Source: Solirubrobacter phytolaccae (GTDB lineage: Bacteria > Actinomycetota > Thermoleophilia > Solirubrobacterales > Solirubrobacteraceae). From it: a stretch of 48,910 bases of DNA. The first letter of the stretch is position 1; each line of letters starts with the position of its first letter. The notes below the pieces were generated by a model. That model saw only the letters and a program-made list of their open reading frames with translations, was not told the origin of the DNA and made no database searches. Below, piece after piece: positions 14,618-22,967 of the stretch. The stretch is taken from positions 1 to 48,910 of the forward strand of contig NZ_JAPDDP010000058.1 in NCBI RefSeq assembly GCF_027587195.1, in the 5' to 3' direction. Both the position numbers and the translations under genes were made by a program.

Positions 14618-14998
14618 GTGTCCGATTCCCAGTCGATCCAGGGTGAGCTGCAGAGTCAGGTGATGGCCGCTCTGTGGCGTGTCGGCTCGGGGACGGTCGA
14701 GCAGGTCCGCGAGGAGCTTCCGCCCCGGTACCAGGGCGCGTACAACACGGTGCAGACCGTGCTGAACCGGCTCGCAACGCGCGGGCTGCTCGAGCGCAAG
14801 CGTGAAGGCCGCGGGTTCGTCTACCGGCCGCAGGTGACCGAGGCCGAATATCTCTCCGGCAGCATCCGCCGCACGCTCGCGGGTGCCTCGAGCGGCGCGC
14901 GCCAGGCGGCGCTGGCCAGCATCATCGGCGGCCTGCGCCCCGATGAGCTGTCCGAGCTCGAGGACCTGGCGCGCGAGGCGCGCGACCAGCGCAAGTGA
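14618..14998 (+). CDS. BlaI/MecI-family transcriptional repressor
   Basis: A 126-residue repressor with the BlaI winged helix: LQSQVMAALWRVGSGTVEQVREELPPRYQGAYNTVQTVLNRLATRGLLERKREGRGFVYRP. A C-terminal dimerisation helix follows. The family is inactivated by cleavage by a partner M56 peptidase, and such a gene overlaps its stop by 4 nt (GTGA). The GTG at 14618 is placed next to a -10 box. Two palindromic operators lie upstream. Confidence 0.92.
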   Translation: MSDSQSIQGELQSQVMAALWRVGSGTVEQVREELPPRYQGAYNTVQTVLNRLATRGLLERKREGRGFVYRPQVTEAEYLSGSIRRTLAGASSGARQAALASIIGGLRPDELSELEDLAREARDQRK

Positions 14999-15942
14999 CG
15001 TTCCTGGTCGTCGCCGGCGTGTTGCTCGCGGCCGCGATCGCGCTGCCGCACGCGCTGAAGCTGGACCGCGCGCCCGCTGGGTTCACGAGCGCGATCTGGC
15101 TGAGCGCGCTGCTACTGCGCGCGCTCGCGTCGGTCGGCGTCGCGGTGGCGGCGGAGGTCTACCTGCCGATCACGGGCCTGCTCGAGCCGTTCGGGGCGTG
15201 GTGCGCGGGCGCGCTGTCGAGCCACACGGTCACGGACGCGGTCTTCGGCCTGCCGGCCCTGGCGCTGGCCGGCTCGCTGCTCTTCAGCGTCGGCGGGCTG
15301 TTCGTCGCCGCGCGGCGCGTGCGCGGACTCGTCCGCGACACCGCGATCGGCGCGGGCCCGGGCGGCAGCATCGTGCTCTCCGACGGCGCCCTGCTCGTCG
15401 CGGTCGCCGGACTGCGACGTCCGCAGGTCGTGGTGTCCGCGGGTGCGCTCGTCGAGCTCGACGAGGCCGAGCTGCGCGCGGGCCTGGACCACGAGCGCGG
15501 CCACATCGCGCTGCGCCACCGGTACCTGCTCGTGGCGGGCGAGCTCGCCCGCGCCGTCGGGCGCTTCCTGCCCGGCACGTCCGCCGCCGCGCGGGAGCTG
15601 ACCTTCGCGCTCGAACGCCACGCCGACAGCTACGCGCTGTCACGCCGCCACGAGCCCGCCGTGCTCGCGAGCGCGATCTGCAAGGCCGCGCGCGGCGCCT
15701 TCGCCGCGCCCGCGCTCTCCCTCGGCGGCGGCGTGGTCACGCGCCGCGCCCGCCTGCTGCTCGAGGCGGACCCGGAAGCCAAGCCGCCGCGCCCCCACCC
15801 CGGCCTGGTCGCGCTGGCCCCCGCGATGGCCGTCTTGGTCGTCGGCGCGGCGCTCGCCCTCCCCTTCGCGGCCCACGCCGGCTATCACGAGAAGCACCGG
15901 CTCGGCACGCCGCACACGTGCCACGCCTCAGACGCCGCGTAG
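14995..15942 (+). CDS. M56 (BlaR1-like) membrane metallopeptidase
   Basis: A 315-residue integral membrane protein with hydrophobic segments near residues 1-20, 33-60, 82-105 and 265-290. The zinc motif HERGH (166-170) sits in LRAGLDHERGHIALRHRYLL, with a downstream FALERHADSYALSRR containing the third ligand region. It lacks the penicillin-binding sensor domain of true BlaR1, so the signal it senses is unknown. Coupling to the BlaI gene suggests it cleaves that repressor. Confidence 0.9.
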   Translation: MTFLVVAGVLLAAAIALPHALKLDRAPAGFTSAIWLSALLLRALASVGVAVAAEVYLPITGLLEPFGAWCAGALSSHTVTDAVFGLPALALAGSLLFSVGGLFVAARRVRGLVRDTAIGAGPGGSIVLSDGALLVAVAGLRRPQVVVSAGALVELDEAELRAGLDHERGHIALRHRYLLVAGELARAVGRFLPGTSAAARELTFALERHADSYALSRRHEPAVLASAICKAARGAFAAPALSLGGGVVTRRARLLLEADPEAKPPRPHPGLVALAPAMAVLVVGAALALPFAAHAGYHEKHRLGTPHTCHASDAA

Positions 15943-15992
15943 GCGCTCAGGCCTGGTCGAACGCCGTCGCATTTGCTCCTACACTTCGTGGG

Positions 15993-16628
15993 ATGCCGGT
16001 GCTCACCGAGGTCCACGTGACGCAGCGCCTCCAGCGCGCCAGAGTCGTCGCGCTCGCCGCCCCGGACACCCCCGCGCTCGCCGAGCACGCCGGCGCCTCC
16101 CTCATGCGCGGCGGGATCACCAGCCTCGAGCTGACCGAGCCCGTCCCGACGCTGATCCGCGCCGCCCGTCGCGTGGAGGACCTCCTCGTGGGCGCCGGCA
16201 ACGTCCGCACGGCCGAGCAGGCCGAGCTCGCCGCCCGCGCCGGCGCGCACTTCGCCACCTCGCCCGTCACCAACACCGAGGTGATCTGGGCCTGCCGCGA
16301 GCTGCAGCTCCCGTTCTTCCCCGGCGCCGCGACGCCGAGCGAGGTCGAACGGCTCTCGCTGCTCGGAGTGAGCACCGTGCGGGTGTTCCCGACGATGCCG
16401 CTCGGTGGGGCGGCGTTCGTCTCCGCGCTGGCCTCCGTGTGCCCGGAGATACGGCTCTTCCCGGCGGGTGGGATCGGGCCGGAGGCGTTGCGGCCGTTGC
16501 TCGGCCTGGGGTCCGTGCTGGCCGTGAGCGCCGGCGGGATCGTGCGCGGGGATCTGCTGCGCGCGCGCAACGGCGAGCGGATCGAGTGGATGGCGCGCGA
16601 GGCGGCGCGGGTTGTCGTGCGGCGCTAG
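15993..16628 (+). CDS. KDPG/KHG aldolase-family protein lacking the Schiff-base lysine
   Basis: The 211-residue TIM-barrel protein aligns along its length with Eda: GGITSLELT, LLVGAGNVRTAEQ, AGAHFATSPVTN, FFPGAATPSEVE, FPTMPLGG and RLFPAGGI. The catalytic Glu is kept (Glu46). The residue equivalent to the Schiff-base Lys (F-K-F-F-P in E. coli) is Arg130 (VRVFPT), and the phosphate/substrate Arg in LEVTLRT is replaced by Pro50. It may therefore not be a normal class I aldolase. The ATG at 15993 has no strong ribosome binding site. No Entner-Doudoroff partner gene is nearby. Confidence 0.8.
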   Translation: MPVLTEVHVTQRLQRARVVALAAPDTPALAEHAGASLMRGGITSLELTEPVPTLIRAARRVEDLLVGAGNVRTAEQAELAARAGAHFATSPVTNTEVIWACRELQLPFFPGAATPSEVERLSLLGVSTVRVFPTMPLGGAAFVSALASVCPEIRLFPAGGIGPEALRPLLGLGSVLAVSAGGIVRGDLLRARNGERIEWMAREAARVVVRR

Positions 16629-16784
16629 CGCTCAGCTCGGGTGGCGCGCCTCGGGTTGAGGGCGCGTCGTTCAACGGCCATCGAGGAGTTACGGGCACCG
16701 GAGAGGCCGAGGAGCGTTCGTGATCACTTTGGTCCGCTCCACGTCCGGTCGACCAAGGTCGCGCACGACCGCGCTCCGAACAAA

Positions 16785-16835
16785 GGGGGTGCGGAACAAA
16801 AGCGTCCTGTGGGGACGCTTTTGTGCGGCACCCCC
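16785..16835. terminator. Nested hairpin, probable bidirectional terminator
   Basis: Outer arms GGGGGTGC/GCACCCCC (16785-16792, 16828-16835) enclose inner arms AAAAGCGTCC/GGACGCTTTT (16798-16807, 16813-16822) around a 5-nt loop. It lies between the convergent aldolase and M6 protease genes, a typical position for a shared terminator. Confidence 0.65.
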
Positions 16836-16891
16836 TCCCCACGCCCGTTCGCCGACCGGAAAGCGATCACGCCGAGCCCAGGCGGGACGGC

Positions 16892-16927
16892 CGAGGGGGA
16901 AGGGCGCGACAGCTCCCTTCCCCCTCG
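16892..16927. repeat. 13-bp palindrome related to a sequence at 48.8 kb
   Basis: CGAGGGGGAAGGG (16892-16904) and CCCTTCCCCCTCG (16915-16927) form a perfect inverted repeat with a 10-bp loop, 15 bp after the M6 protease stop. The stretch 16911-16929 recurs exactly, inverted, at 48814-48832. It may act as the protease gene's terminator. Confidence 0.7.
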
Positions 16928-16941
16928 ATCGCGGTTACGCC

Positions 16942-19404
16942 CTACGGCTCCGTCGTCGACAACGTGAAGACGACCGTCTTCCCGTAGTTGCCCGTCCGCA
17001 GCGGCTCGTTGGCGCTGATCGGCTGCTTGAAGCCGATCGTCACCAGGTCGTTCGACACCGGCCCGCTCCATGAGAACAGCGAGGCGGGCGACGACCCGAG
17101 CGGCGTGTACGCACCGCCGCGAGCGTTGAGCTGCAACGGCTGCGCCAACGCGTACGTGCCGTTCACCAGGCGGCCCGCGGCCACCGTCGACGGGTCGACC
17201 ACGGACAGCGCGGCGTTGCCGGCCGTCGACGTCACGTGCGCGTCGGTCGTGGTCGTGTAGTCACGGCCGTAGCCCGGGACCATCACACCCAGCGCGGTCG
17301 GGCCGTCCAGGGCCAGCGACAGCGTCGCCGGCACGGTCCCACCGACATTGCCCGTGGACACGCCGCAGACGGCGGTCGCCGACTTGGACGGATCGCTCTC
17401 GGAGACGGCCTTCAGCGTCACGGAGCCGGAGGCGGCCGCACCGGCGGCCCGGGCCACGTAGACCGGGACGCGCACCGTCTCGCCGAACGGCACAGCCGCC
17501 AGCGCGTTCTTGAGCTGAGCGGTCCAGCCCTCGCCGGTGGCGGAGGCGGAGAGCCGGTAGACGTCGCTGCCGAGCCACGGGTTCGCGTCCTGCGGGTGCA
17601 GGCCGGCCGCGGTCGCGGCGGCGACGCCGGTGTTGCGCAGCGGGAACGTGCAGGTCGCCCACTGGCCCTCGCCGACGGGCTCGGCGGGCGCGGAGGCCAG
17701 CGTCACGCCGCGGGTCTGCGGGCCGGCGCCGTCCAGCGAGCGGACGGCGATCTTGTAGTGCACGATGCCGCTGGCGTCCGTGCGCAGGTCGACGACGTAG
17801 AAGTGCAGGCGGTTGGCCTCGTCGACCCACTCGTACTGGGAGCCGGAGTTCACGCCCGCGTTGAAGGTCGCGTCGACGAGCTGGCGGGGATCGCCGATCG
17901 TCACCTTCGACACGCTGCCGTCGGGACGCGTGAAGTCGACCTTGTTGACGTCCTGCGGGTTCGCGTCGATGATCCAGACGAAGCAGTTGAACGTGCCGCA
18001 GGACTGGCTCTCGCTCGTCTTGATCTTGGAGATCAGGACGCCCTGGCTCGGGACGAACGAGTCCGAGCCGATCTGCTGGACGGCCTCGACGGTGAACGCG
18101 TTGTACTTGCCGGTGACGCCGGTCCCCTGGCGGCGGACGCCGTCGCAGAGCGGGTTGGTGTTGACGTCGCACGGCGCGGCCTGATCGCCGACCGTGCCGT
18201 CGAGCGCGATCCGCACACCGGCCAGGCCGTTGCCCGGGTCGGTCTCACGGGCGGTCACGTCCGCGACCGCCATGCCGGACTGCGCGAGCCCGTTGCGGTT
18301 GAGCTGGAGGACGTTCTTGTTCTCGACGAAGCCGAGCTTGAGCTTGTTGCGCAGGTTGTGCTGGGAGCCGAGCGAGCCGCCCTGCGTCGCCGGGATCATC
18401 CAGCGCGTGTGGGTGCCGCCCGGGCCGTTGAACGAGCCGCGGCTCATCATGTCCCACGGGCCGGTCGCGGCCCGCTGCGGGATCGTGTTGAACGGGTTGT
18501 TGTAGTTGTCGAGGATGCCCAGGTTGTGGGTGAGCTCGTGGGCGTAGGTCGCCATGCCCGAGCTCTCGCCCTCGGTCGAGTTCAGCGGCGGCGGGCCGGT
18601 GATGACCGCGTTCGGCCAGATGTTCGTGGAGGCCGCCCACGCGGTCCACGGGATGTAGCGCGTGCGCCCCCAGTTGGCGAGCGACGGGTCGTAGGCCTTC
18701 GGCCCGAACGCGTCGCCGACGCTGTCCTGGTTGAGGAAGCGCATCTCGCCGAACTCCTGCCAGGTGGAGCTCTGGTCCTGGCCGGCCGCGACGTAGAAGA
18801 CGTTGTCGAACGAGCTGATGACCGCGTCGCCCACCTCGGCGGCCCAGGCCGCGCGGATGTCGTTGCGGAAGTTCTTGTTGCACGGCGTCTCGGTCGGCGT
18901 CGGGCACTGGTTCGCCGCGCCGTACTGCTGCTGGAAGTACTGGTACGCGCGGAACGGCATCCGGTAGACGCCGAACGACGTGAGCTCCACGCCGTACTTG
19001 CCGTACGTGTTCTCCATCCAGTACCGGTTCAGCGTCTGCTCGTGGTTGAGCGCCGATGGCTTGTTCAGGAAGTCGCGGTAGAACGCGGGCACCTCGGCAC
19101 GCGGAACGCTGTGCGCCTCCGTCGTCGGGTTGCCGTAGATCGTCGACCCCGCCGGCTGCGTGACCGCGTACTCACGGTCCGGGAAGTCGGCCAGCACCAG
19201 CGCGACCTTCCACTTCTTGACGGTCGGTTGGACCGTCGGGTCCGCGTAGTTGGTGCCCGGCAGCGCCTTGTAGTCGTTCCACGTGGCGTCGTCCGGCCAC
19301 GTCGGACTTTGCGCATCCAGTGGCGCGAGCGCCGGTGTCTGCGCGAGCGCCGGTGGCGCAAGCAGCAGTGACGCGATCAAAGTCGCGCGAAGAATCCCCC
19401 TCAA
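16942..19404 (-). CDS. Secreted M6-family (immune inhibitor A-like) metalloprotease
   Basis: An 820-residue exported protease. It starts with a signal peptide (RATLIASLLLAPPALA, cleaved about residue 21). The M6-type catalytic domain carries the zinc motif HELTHNLGILDNYN (first His near residue 288) and a following GPWDMMSRGSFNGPGG Met-turn-like segment. Residues after about 560 resemble Ig-like/CARDB beta domains, probably for substrate or surface binding. Several Cys (CPTPTETPC, CDVNTNPLC, CGTFNC) suggest disulfides outside the cell. The start is TTG at 19404 after GAAAGGG. The gene is alone, with hairpins downstream. Confidence 0.88.
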   Translation of the reverse strand: MRGILRATLIASLLLAPPALAQTPALAPLDAQSPTWPDDATWNDYKALPGTNYADPTVQPTVKKWKVALVLADFPDREYAVTQPAGSTIYGNPTTEAHSVPRAEVPAFYRDFLNKPSALNHEQTLNRYWMENTYGKYGVELTSFGVYRMPFRAYQYFQQQYGAANQCPTPTETPCNKNFRNDIRAAWAAEVGDAVISSFDNVFYVAAGQDQSSTWQEFGEMRFLNQDSVGDAFGPKAYDPSLANWGRTRYIPWTAWAASTNIWPNAVITGPPPLNSTEGESSGMATYAHELTHNLGILDNYNNPFNTIPQRAATGPWDMMSRGSFNGPGGTHTRWMIPATQGGSLGSQHNLRNKLKLGFVENKNVLQLNRNGLAQSGMAVADVTARETDPGNGLAGVRIALDGTVGDQAAPCDVNTNPLCDGVRRQGTGVTGKYNAFTVEAVQQIGSDSFVPSQGVLISKIKTSESQSCGTFNCFVWIIDANPQDVNKVDFTRPDGSVSKVTIGDPRQLVDATFNAGVNSGSQYEWVDEANRLHFYVVDLRTDASGIVHYKIAVRSLDGAGPQTRGVTLASAPAEPVGEGQWATCTFPLRNTGVAAATAAGLHPQDANPWLGSDVYRLSASATGEGWTAQLKNALAAVPFGETVRVPVYVARAAGAAASGSVTLKAVSESDPSKSATAVCGVSTGNVGGTVPATLSLALDGPTALGVMVPGYGRDYTTTTDAHVTSTAGNAALSVVDPSTVAAGRLVNGTYALAQPLQLNARGGAYTPLGSSPASLFSWSGPVSNDLVTIGFKQPISANEPLRTGNYGKTVVFTLSTTEP

Positions 19405-19460
19405 AACGGCCCTTTCCGTTCGGATTTGGCCGGATCGTCACCCACCGTCGCGCGCGGGCG

Positions 19461-20282
19461 CTAGGGGGTCGCGGTGTGGATTTGCCTGCACGCCGCGGCC
19501 AGCGCGGCGACGGCGACGAGCAGCCCGGCGATCGCCGCGCCCGCCGCGATCCCCGCGTAGTAGGAGAGGTAGAGCCCGCCCACGCCGCACGCCACACCGA
19601 TCGCGCAGGCCGCCACGATCATCGGCGGGACGCGCTTCGTGAACGTCGCCGCGGCCACGGCCGGCGCGATCAGCGCCGCGACCACGAGCAGGTTTCCGAG
19701 CGCCTGCACGCCGACGAGCACCGCGAGCGTGAGCAGCACCGCGAGCGCGGCCTCGGCGCTGAACGCGCGGATGCCGATCGCCCGTGCGCTCGTCGGGTCG
19801 AAGCCGACCGCGAGCAGCCGCGGGTACGCGACCCACGAGCCCGCGAGCACCAGCGCGGCGAGCCCGCCCGCGAGCAGGAGCCCGGACGGGCTCGTCGCGA
19901 GCACGTCGCCGAACAGCAGCGCCTGCAGCCCCGGCGGCGAGTCCGCGGACAGGGCGAGCAACGTGCCGAGCCCGAGCAGGCTCGTGATCACCACCGCGAC
20001 CGCGTTGTCGGCGCCAAGGGTGCGCACGCGTCCGGCGGCGGCCACCGCCAGCGCGGCGATCGCGAGCCCGACCGCCCCGCCGAGCACGACCGGCACGCCG
20101 ATCAGCGCCGCCACCACGAGGCCAGGGAACATCGCGTGCGAGAGCGACTCCGCGCTGTACGCGCGGCCGTAGAGCACGACCCAGACGCCGAGCGCGCCGC
20201 ACGCGAGCCCGACGAACACGACCTCGAGCAGCGCCTCGCGCAGGATCGGCTCGTGCCAGGGCTCGAGCAGGGCGTCAAGCAT
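19461..20282 (-). CDS. Zinc/manganese ABC transporter permease (second permease)
   Basis: A 273-residue ZnuB/MntB-type (ABC-3) permease with 7-8 membrane helices. It includes LACGALGVWVVLYGRAYSAESLSHAMFPGLVVAALIG and the family-typical LLAVGFDPTSARAIGIRAF and LVVAALIAPAVAAATFTKRV. It is the last gene of a four-gene minus-strand operon, 68 nt after the ATPase stop. It differs strongly from the first permease of the same operon, so the transporter may be a heterodimer. Confidence 0.9.
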   Translation of the reverse strand: MLDALLEPWHEPILREALLEVVFVGLACGALGVWVVLYGRAYSAESLSHAMFPGLVVAALIGVPVVLGGAVGLAIAALAVAAAGRVRTLGADNAVAVVITSLLGLGTLLALSADSPPGLQALLFGDVLATSPSGLLLAGGLAALVLAGSWVAYPRLLAVGFDPTSARAIGIRAFSAEAALAVLLTLAVLVGVQALGNLLVVAALIAPAVAAATFTKRVPPMIVAACAIGVACGVGGLYLSYYAGIAAGAAIAGLLVAVAALAAACRQIHTATP

Positions 20283-20350
20283 GGGCCGCACCGGGGGTCG
20301 GCCGAAGGTGAGCGGCGGGACGCGGCACGCCCACGGGGTCGGGGGCGCCG

Positions 20351-21001
20351 TCAGGCATGGGCGAGGACCGGTTCGGGCGGGCCGTAGTCGAGCATGCGGC
20401 GGTCCACGCGCAGGACGCGGTCCCAGCCGCGGGCCTGCGCGACGTCGTGGGTGGAGACGAGCACGCAGCGGCCCTCGGTCGCGAGGTCGTCGATCAGCGC
20501 CATCAGCCGCGTCGCGCTCGCCGTGTCCAGGCCCGTGAACGGCTCGTCGAAGAGCACGATGTCGGCGTCCTGGAGCAGCGCGCGGGCGACGAGCACCCGC
20601 TGGCGCTGGCCGCCGGAGAGCTCGCCGAAGGTCGTCTTCGCGCGGTCGGCGAGCCCCACGCGCTCGAGCGCCTCGTGCGCCGCCGCGCGCTCCGCGCGGC
20701 CCGGACGGCGCCACCAAGCGCCGCGGGCCAGCGCGCCCATGAGCACGACGTCGAGCGCGGAGACCGGGTAGTCCAGCCGGGAGCGCTCGGTCTGGGGTAC
20801 CGTGCCGCGGCGGCCCTCGACCATCAAGGTGCCCGCGCGCGGCTCGAGCTCACCCAGCAGCGCGCGCATCAGCGTCGTCTTGCCGCCGCCGTTGGGGCCG
20901 AGCACGCCGACGCGCTCGCCCGGCGCGACCGTGAACGTCAGCTCCGACAGCACGACCGGCCCGCCGGGATAGCCGACGGCGAGGTCGCGCGCCGCGATCA
21001 C
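20351..21001 (-). CDS. Zinc/manganese ABC transporter ATP-binding protein
   Basis: A 216-residue ABC ATPase. Walker A is GPNGGGKTT, the signature LSGGQRQRV, Walker B DADIVLFDEPFTGLD, and the switch His is in VLVSTHDVAQA. The GTG at 21001 overlaps the binding-protein stop as GTGA and gives a typical N-terminus (VIAARDLAVGYPGG); an ATG at 21019 inside the upstream gene is an alternative. It energises the adjacent permeases. The operon order is permease, binding protein, ATPase, permease. Confidence 0.93.
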   Translation of the reverse strand: MIAARDLAVGYPGGPVVLSELTFTVAPGERVGVLGPNGGGKTTLMRALLGELEPRAGTLMVEGRRGTVPQTERSRLDYPVSALDVVLMGALARGAWWRRPGRAERAAAHEALERVGLADRAKTTFGELSGGQRQRVLVARALLQDADIVLFDEPFTGLDTASATRLMALIDDLATEGRCVLVSTHDVAQARGWDRVLRVDRRMLDYGPPEPVLAHA

Positions 21002-21999
21002 AGGCCGGCGATCGTGCATCCCCGCTCGCCCCCGGTGAAGCCCTTGACCATGGCGTCGGCGTTGGCCGCCTCCATGCCGAGATAGGTCGCGCCGGGCGTG
21101 CCCTCCGCGCCGAGCGAGTCGCCGTAGAGCACGTAGTCGGCCTTCGCCCCGGTCTGGCGGGCGAGCGTCTCGGCCAGCTGCGGGTTGATCGAGCTCTCGG
21201 GGAAGATCGCCTTCACGCCCTCGCGCCGGATGACGTCCGCGAGCTTGGCGATCTCGCCCGCCGAAGGCTGGGCCTCCGTCGACTGCGACGGGATCGCCGC
21301 GCCGACGACCTTGATCCCGTAGCGGGCCGTGAAGTAGCCGAACGCGTCGTGGCTCGTGACGAGCTTGCGGTCGGCCGGCGGGACCGTGAGCATGCAGGTC
21401 TCGATGCCCTGGTCGAGCGTCTGCACCTTCTTGAGGTAGGCAGCCGCGTTCGTCTTGTACAGCGCCGCGTTGGCCGGCGCCGCCTTGGCCAGCTTGGCCT
21501 CGATCACGGGGATCGCCGCCTCGACGTTGCGCGGGTCGTGCCACCAGTGCGGATCGAACTCGGACTCCTCGTGCCCGTGCTCGTCGCCGCCCTCCTCCTC
21601 TTCGCCCTCCTCGTGGTGCTCACCCTCGACCTTCTGGGGCGTGTGGTCGGGGGCGATCGCGATCTCGGTGGGCGCGCCGCCGGCCTGCTCGACCATCTCT
21701 TCCATCCAGTGGTCGATCTCGTTGCCGGACTCGAAGACGACCTTCGCGCCCGCGACGGCCTTCACGTCGTCCGGACGCGGCTCGTACTCGTGCGGGTCGG
21801 TGTTGGCCTGCAGGACCTGATGGACCTCGGCGCCGTCACCCGCCACCTGGCGGACGATGTCCCCGAGCTGCGTCGTCGTCGCGACCACGACCGGGCGCTC
21901 GACGGCGGCCTGTTTGGCGGGCGCGCCACCCTCGTCTTCACCCCCGCAGGCGGCGACGATGAGCGGGAGGGCAAGGAGCAACACCACTGGCTTACGCAT
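20998..21999 (-). CDS. Metal-binding lipoprotein of a ZnuA-type ABC importer
   Basis: A 333-residue periplasmic-type metal receptor. A lipobox ends at Cys18 (LPLIVAAC). The cluster A-I fold shows metal-ligand segments TDPHEYEP, DPHWWHDPRN, TSHDAFGYF and FPESSINPQ. An acidic His-rich loop (EHHEEGEEEEGG, then DEHGHEE) sits before the second ligand, as in ZnuA zinc receptors, which favours zinc over manganese. It starts 2 nt after the upstream permease stop. Confidence 0.93.
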   Translation of the reverse strand: MRKPVVLLLALPLIVAACGGEDEGGAPAKQAAVERPVVVATTTQLGDIVRQVAGDGAEVHQVLQANTDPHEYEPRPDDVKAVAGAKVVFESGNEIDHWMEEMVEQAGGAPTEIAIAPDHTPQKVEGEHHEEGEEEEGGDEHGHEESEFDPHWWHDPRNVEAAIPVIEAKLAKAAPANAALYKTNAAAYLKKVQTLDQGIETCMLTVPPADRKLVTSHDAFGYFTARYGIKVVGAAIPSQSTEAQPSAGEIAKLADVIRREGVKAIFPESSINPQLAETLARQTGAKADYVLYGDSLGAEGTPGATYLGMEAANADAMVKGFTGGERGCTIAGL

Positions 22000-22001
22000 C
22001 T

Positions 22002-22805
22002 TCAAGACACAATCTTCTTTGTAAGGACTGACAACAGGAACACGGCACCGCCCAGCGACGCGACCGTCGCGCCGGGCGGAGCGTTCGTACGCACGGAGAG
22101 CCACACGCCGGCGAGCCCTTCGAGGGCCACGAGCACGACGCTCAGGCCCTGCCACAGGACCAGCCGGTTCGTCCACAGCCGCGCCGTCGCGGCGGGAACG
22201 ACGAGCAGCGCGGTCGCGAGCAGCGCGCCGACCGCCGCCAAAGTCGCCACCGAGGCGAACGCGACGAGGGCGAGCAGCACGAGGTCGGGCACCCGCGACC
22301 GCACGCCGACCGCTCGCGCCCCGGTCGCGTCGAAGCCCACCGCGAGCCAGCGCGGCCCCAGCGCGAGCGTGCCGACCAGCGCGAGCACCGACGCCACCGC
22401 GGCCAGGACGAGATCCGCGTCGGAGAGCGCGAACAGGCTGCCGAACAGCAGCGAGTCCACCTCCGAGCCCGAGTGGAACACGTTCGAGGCGAGCACGACG
22501 CCGGCCACGAGCGCCCCGACGAGCGCGAGCGCCGTCGCCGTGTCGTAGCTCTCGCGCCGGCGCGTCGAGAGCCCACCGACGCCCGCCGCGACGACCGCAC
22601 CCGTCCCGAGGGCACCGGCGATGGGTGGGAACGACAACCCCGCCGCGAGCACCAGACCCGGGAACGCGGCGGCGGCCACGGCGTGCGTGTAGAACGCCAG
22701 CCCCCGCAGCACGATCCACGTGCCGAGGAGCCCTGCACCCACGCTGACAAGCAGCACCTCGAGCAACGCACGCTGCTCGAACGGGTACATTGCGATGAGA
22801 CTCAT
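22002..22805 (-). CDS. Zinc/manganese ABC transporter permease (first permease)
   Basis: A roughly 267-residue ABC-3 family permease. It has 7-8 helices with LLGTWIVLRGLAFYTHAVAAAAFPGLVLA, LLFGSLFALSDADLVLAA, RWLAVGFDATGARAVGVRS and ALLATALLVVPAATARLWTNRL. It is the first gene of the metal-uptake operon. The start is uncertain: ATGs at 22805 and 22790 both lack well-spaced ribosome binding sites. The divergent 160-bp spacer to the YraQ-type permease probably contains both promoters. Confidence 0.88.
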   Translation of the reverse strand: MSLIAMYPFEQRALLEVLLVSVGAGLLGTWIVLRGLAFYTHAVAAAAFPGLVLAAGLSFPPIAGALGTGAVVAAGVGGLSTRRRESYDTATALALVGALVAGVVLASNVFHSGSEVDSLLFGSLFALSDADLVLAAVASVLALVGTLALGPRWLAVGFDATGARAVGVRSRVPDLVLLALVAFASVATLAAVGALLATALLVVPAATARLWTNRLVLWQGLSVVLVALEGLAGVWLSVRTNAPPGATVASLGGAVFLLSVLTKKIVS

Positions 22806-22912
22806 TCCTACTACGCTAGCGAGTGACGCGCGAGAACGCCAGAAATTGTCTCCGACGCGCCATAGGAACACGACCTAGCCCGTACAGACGTCCATATTCA
22901 GGACGCGCACCC

Positions 22913-22941
22913 TTGACCCCTACATGTTGTCGGACTAGGCT
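22913..22941 (+). promoter_or_regulatory. Promoter with palindrome-like operator in its spacer
   Basis: TTGACC (22913-22918) and TAGGCT (22936-22941) are separated by exactly 17 nt, a good housekeeping promoter for the YraQ-type permease gene. The spacer is filled by CCTACATGTTGTCGG (22919-22933), which differs at only two positions from the BlaI operator at 14539-14553. A repressor bound there would block transcription. The repressor could be the local Fur/Zur or the BlaI homologue. Confidence 0.65.
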
Positions 22942-22967
22942 CGCCGGCGGTCATGGGGAGTATTTCG

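Larger units (their letters stand above)
16629..16941. other. 313-bp convergent spacer with two large hairpins
   Basis: No gene is seen. The spacer holds the nested hairpin at 16785-16835 and the 13-bp palindrome at 16892-16927, described separately. The stretch 16629-16780 shows nothing recognisable. Confidence 0.5.

Noticed and set aside
21349-22548. Plus-strand 399-codon frame opposite the metal ABC genes
   Set aside because: Low-complexity translation antisense to clear ZnuA and permease genes.
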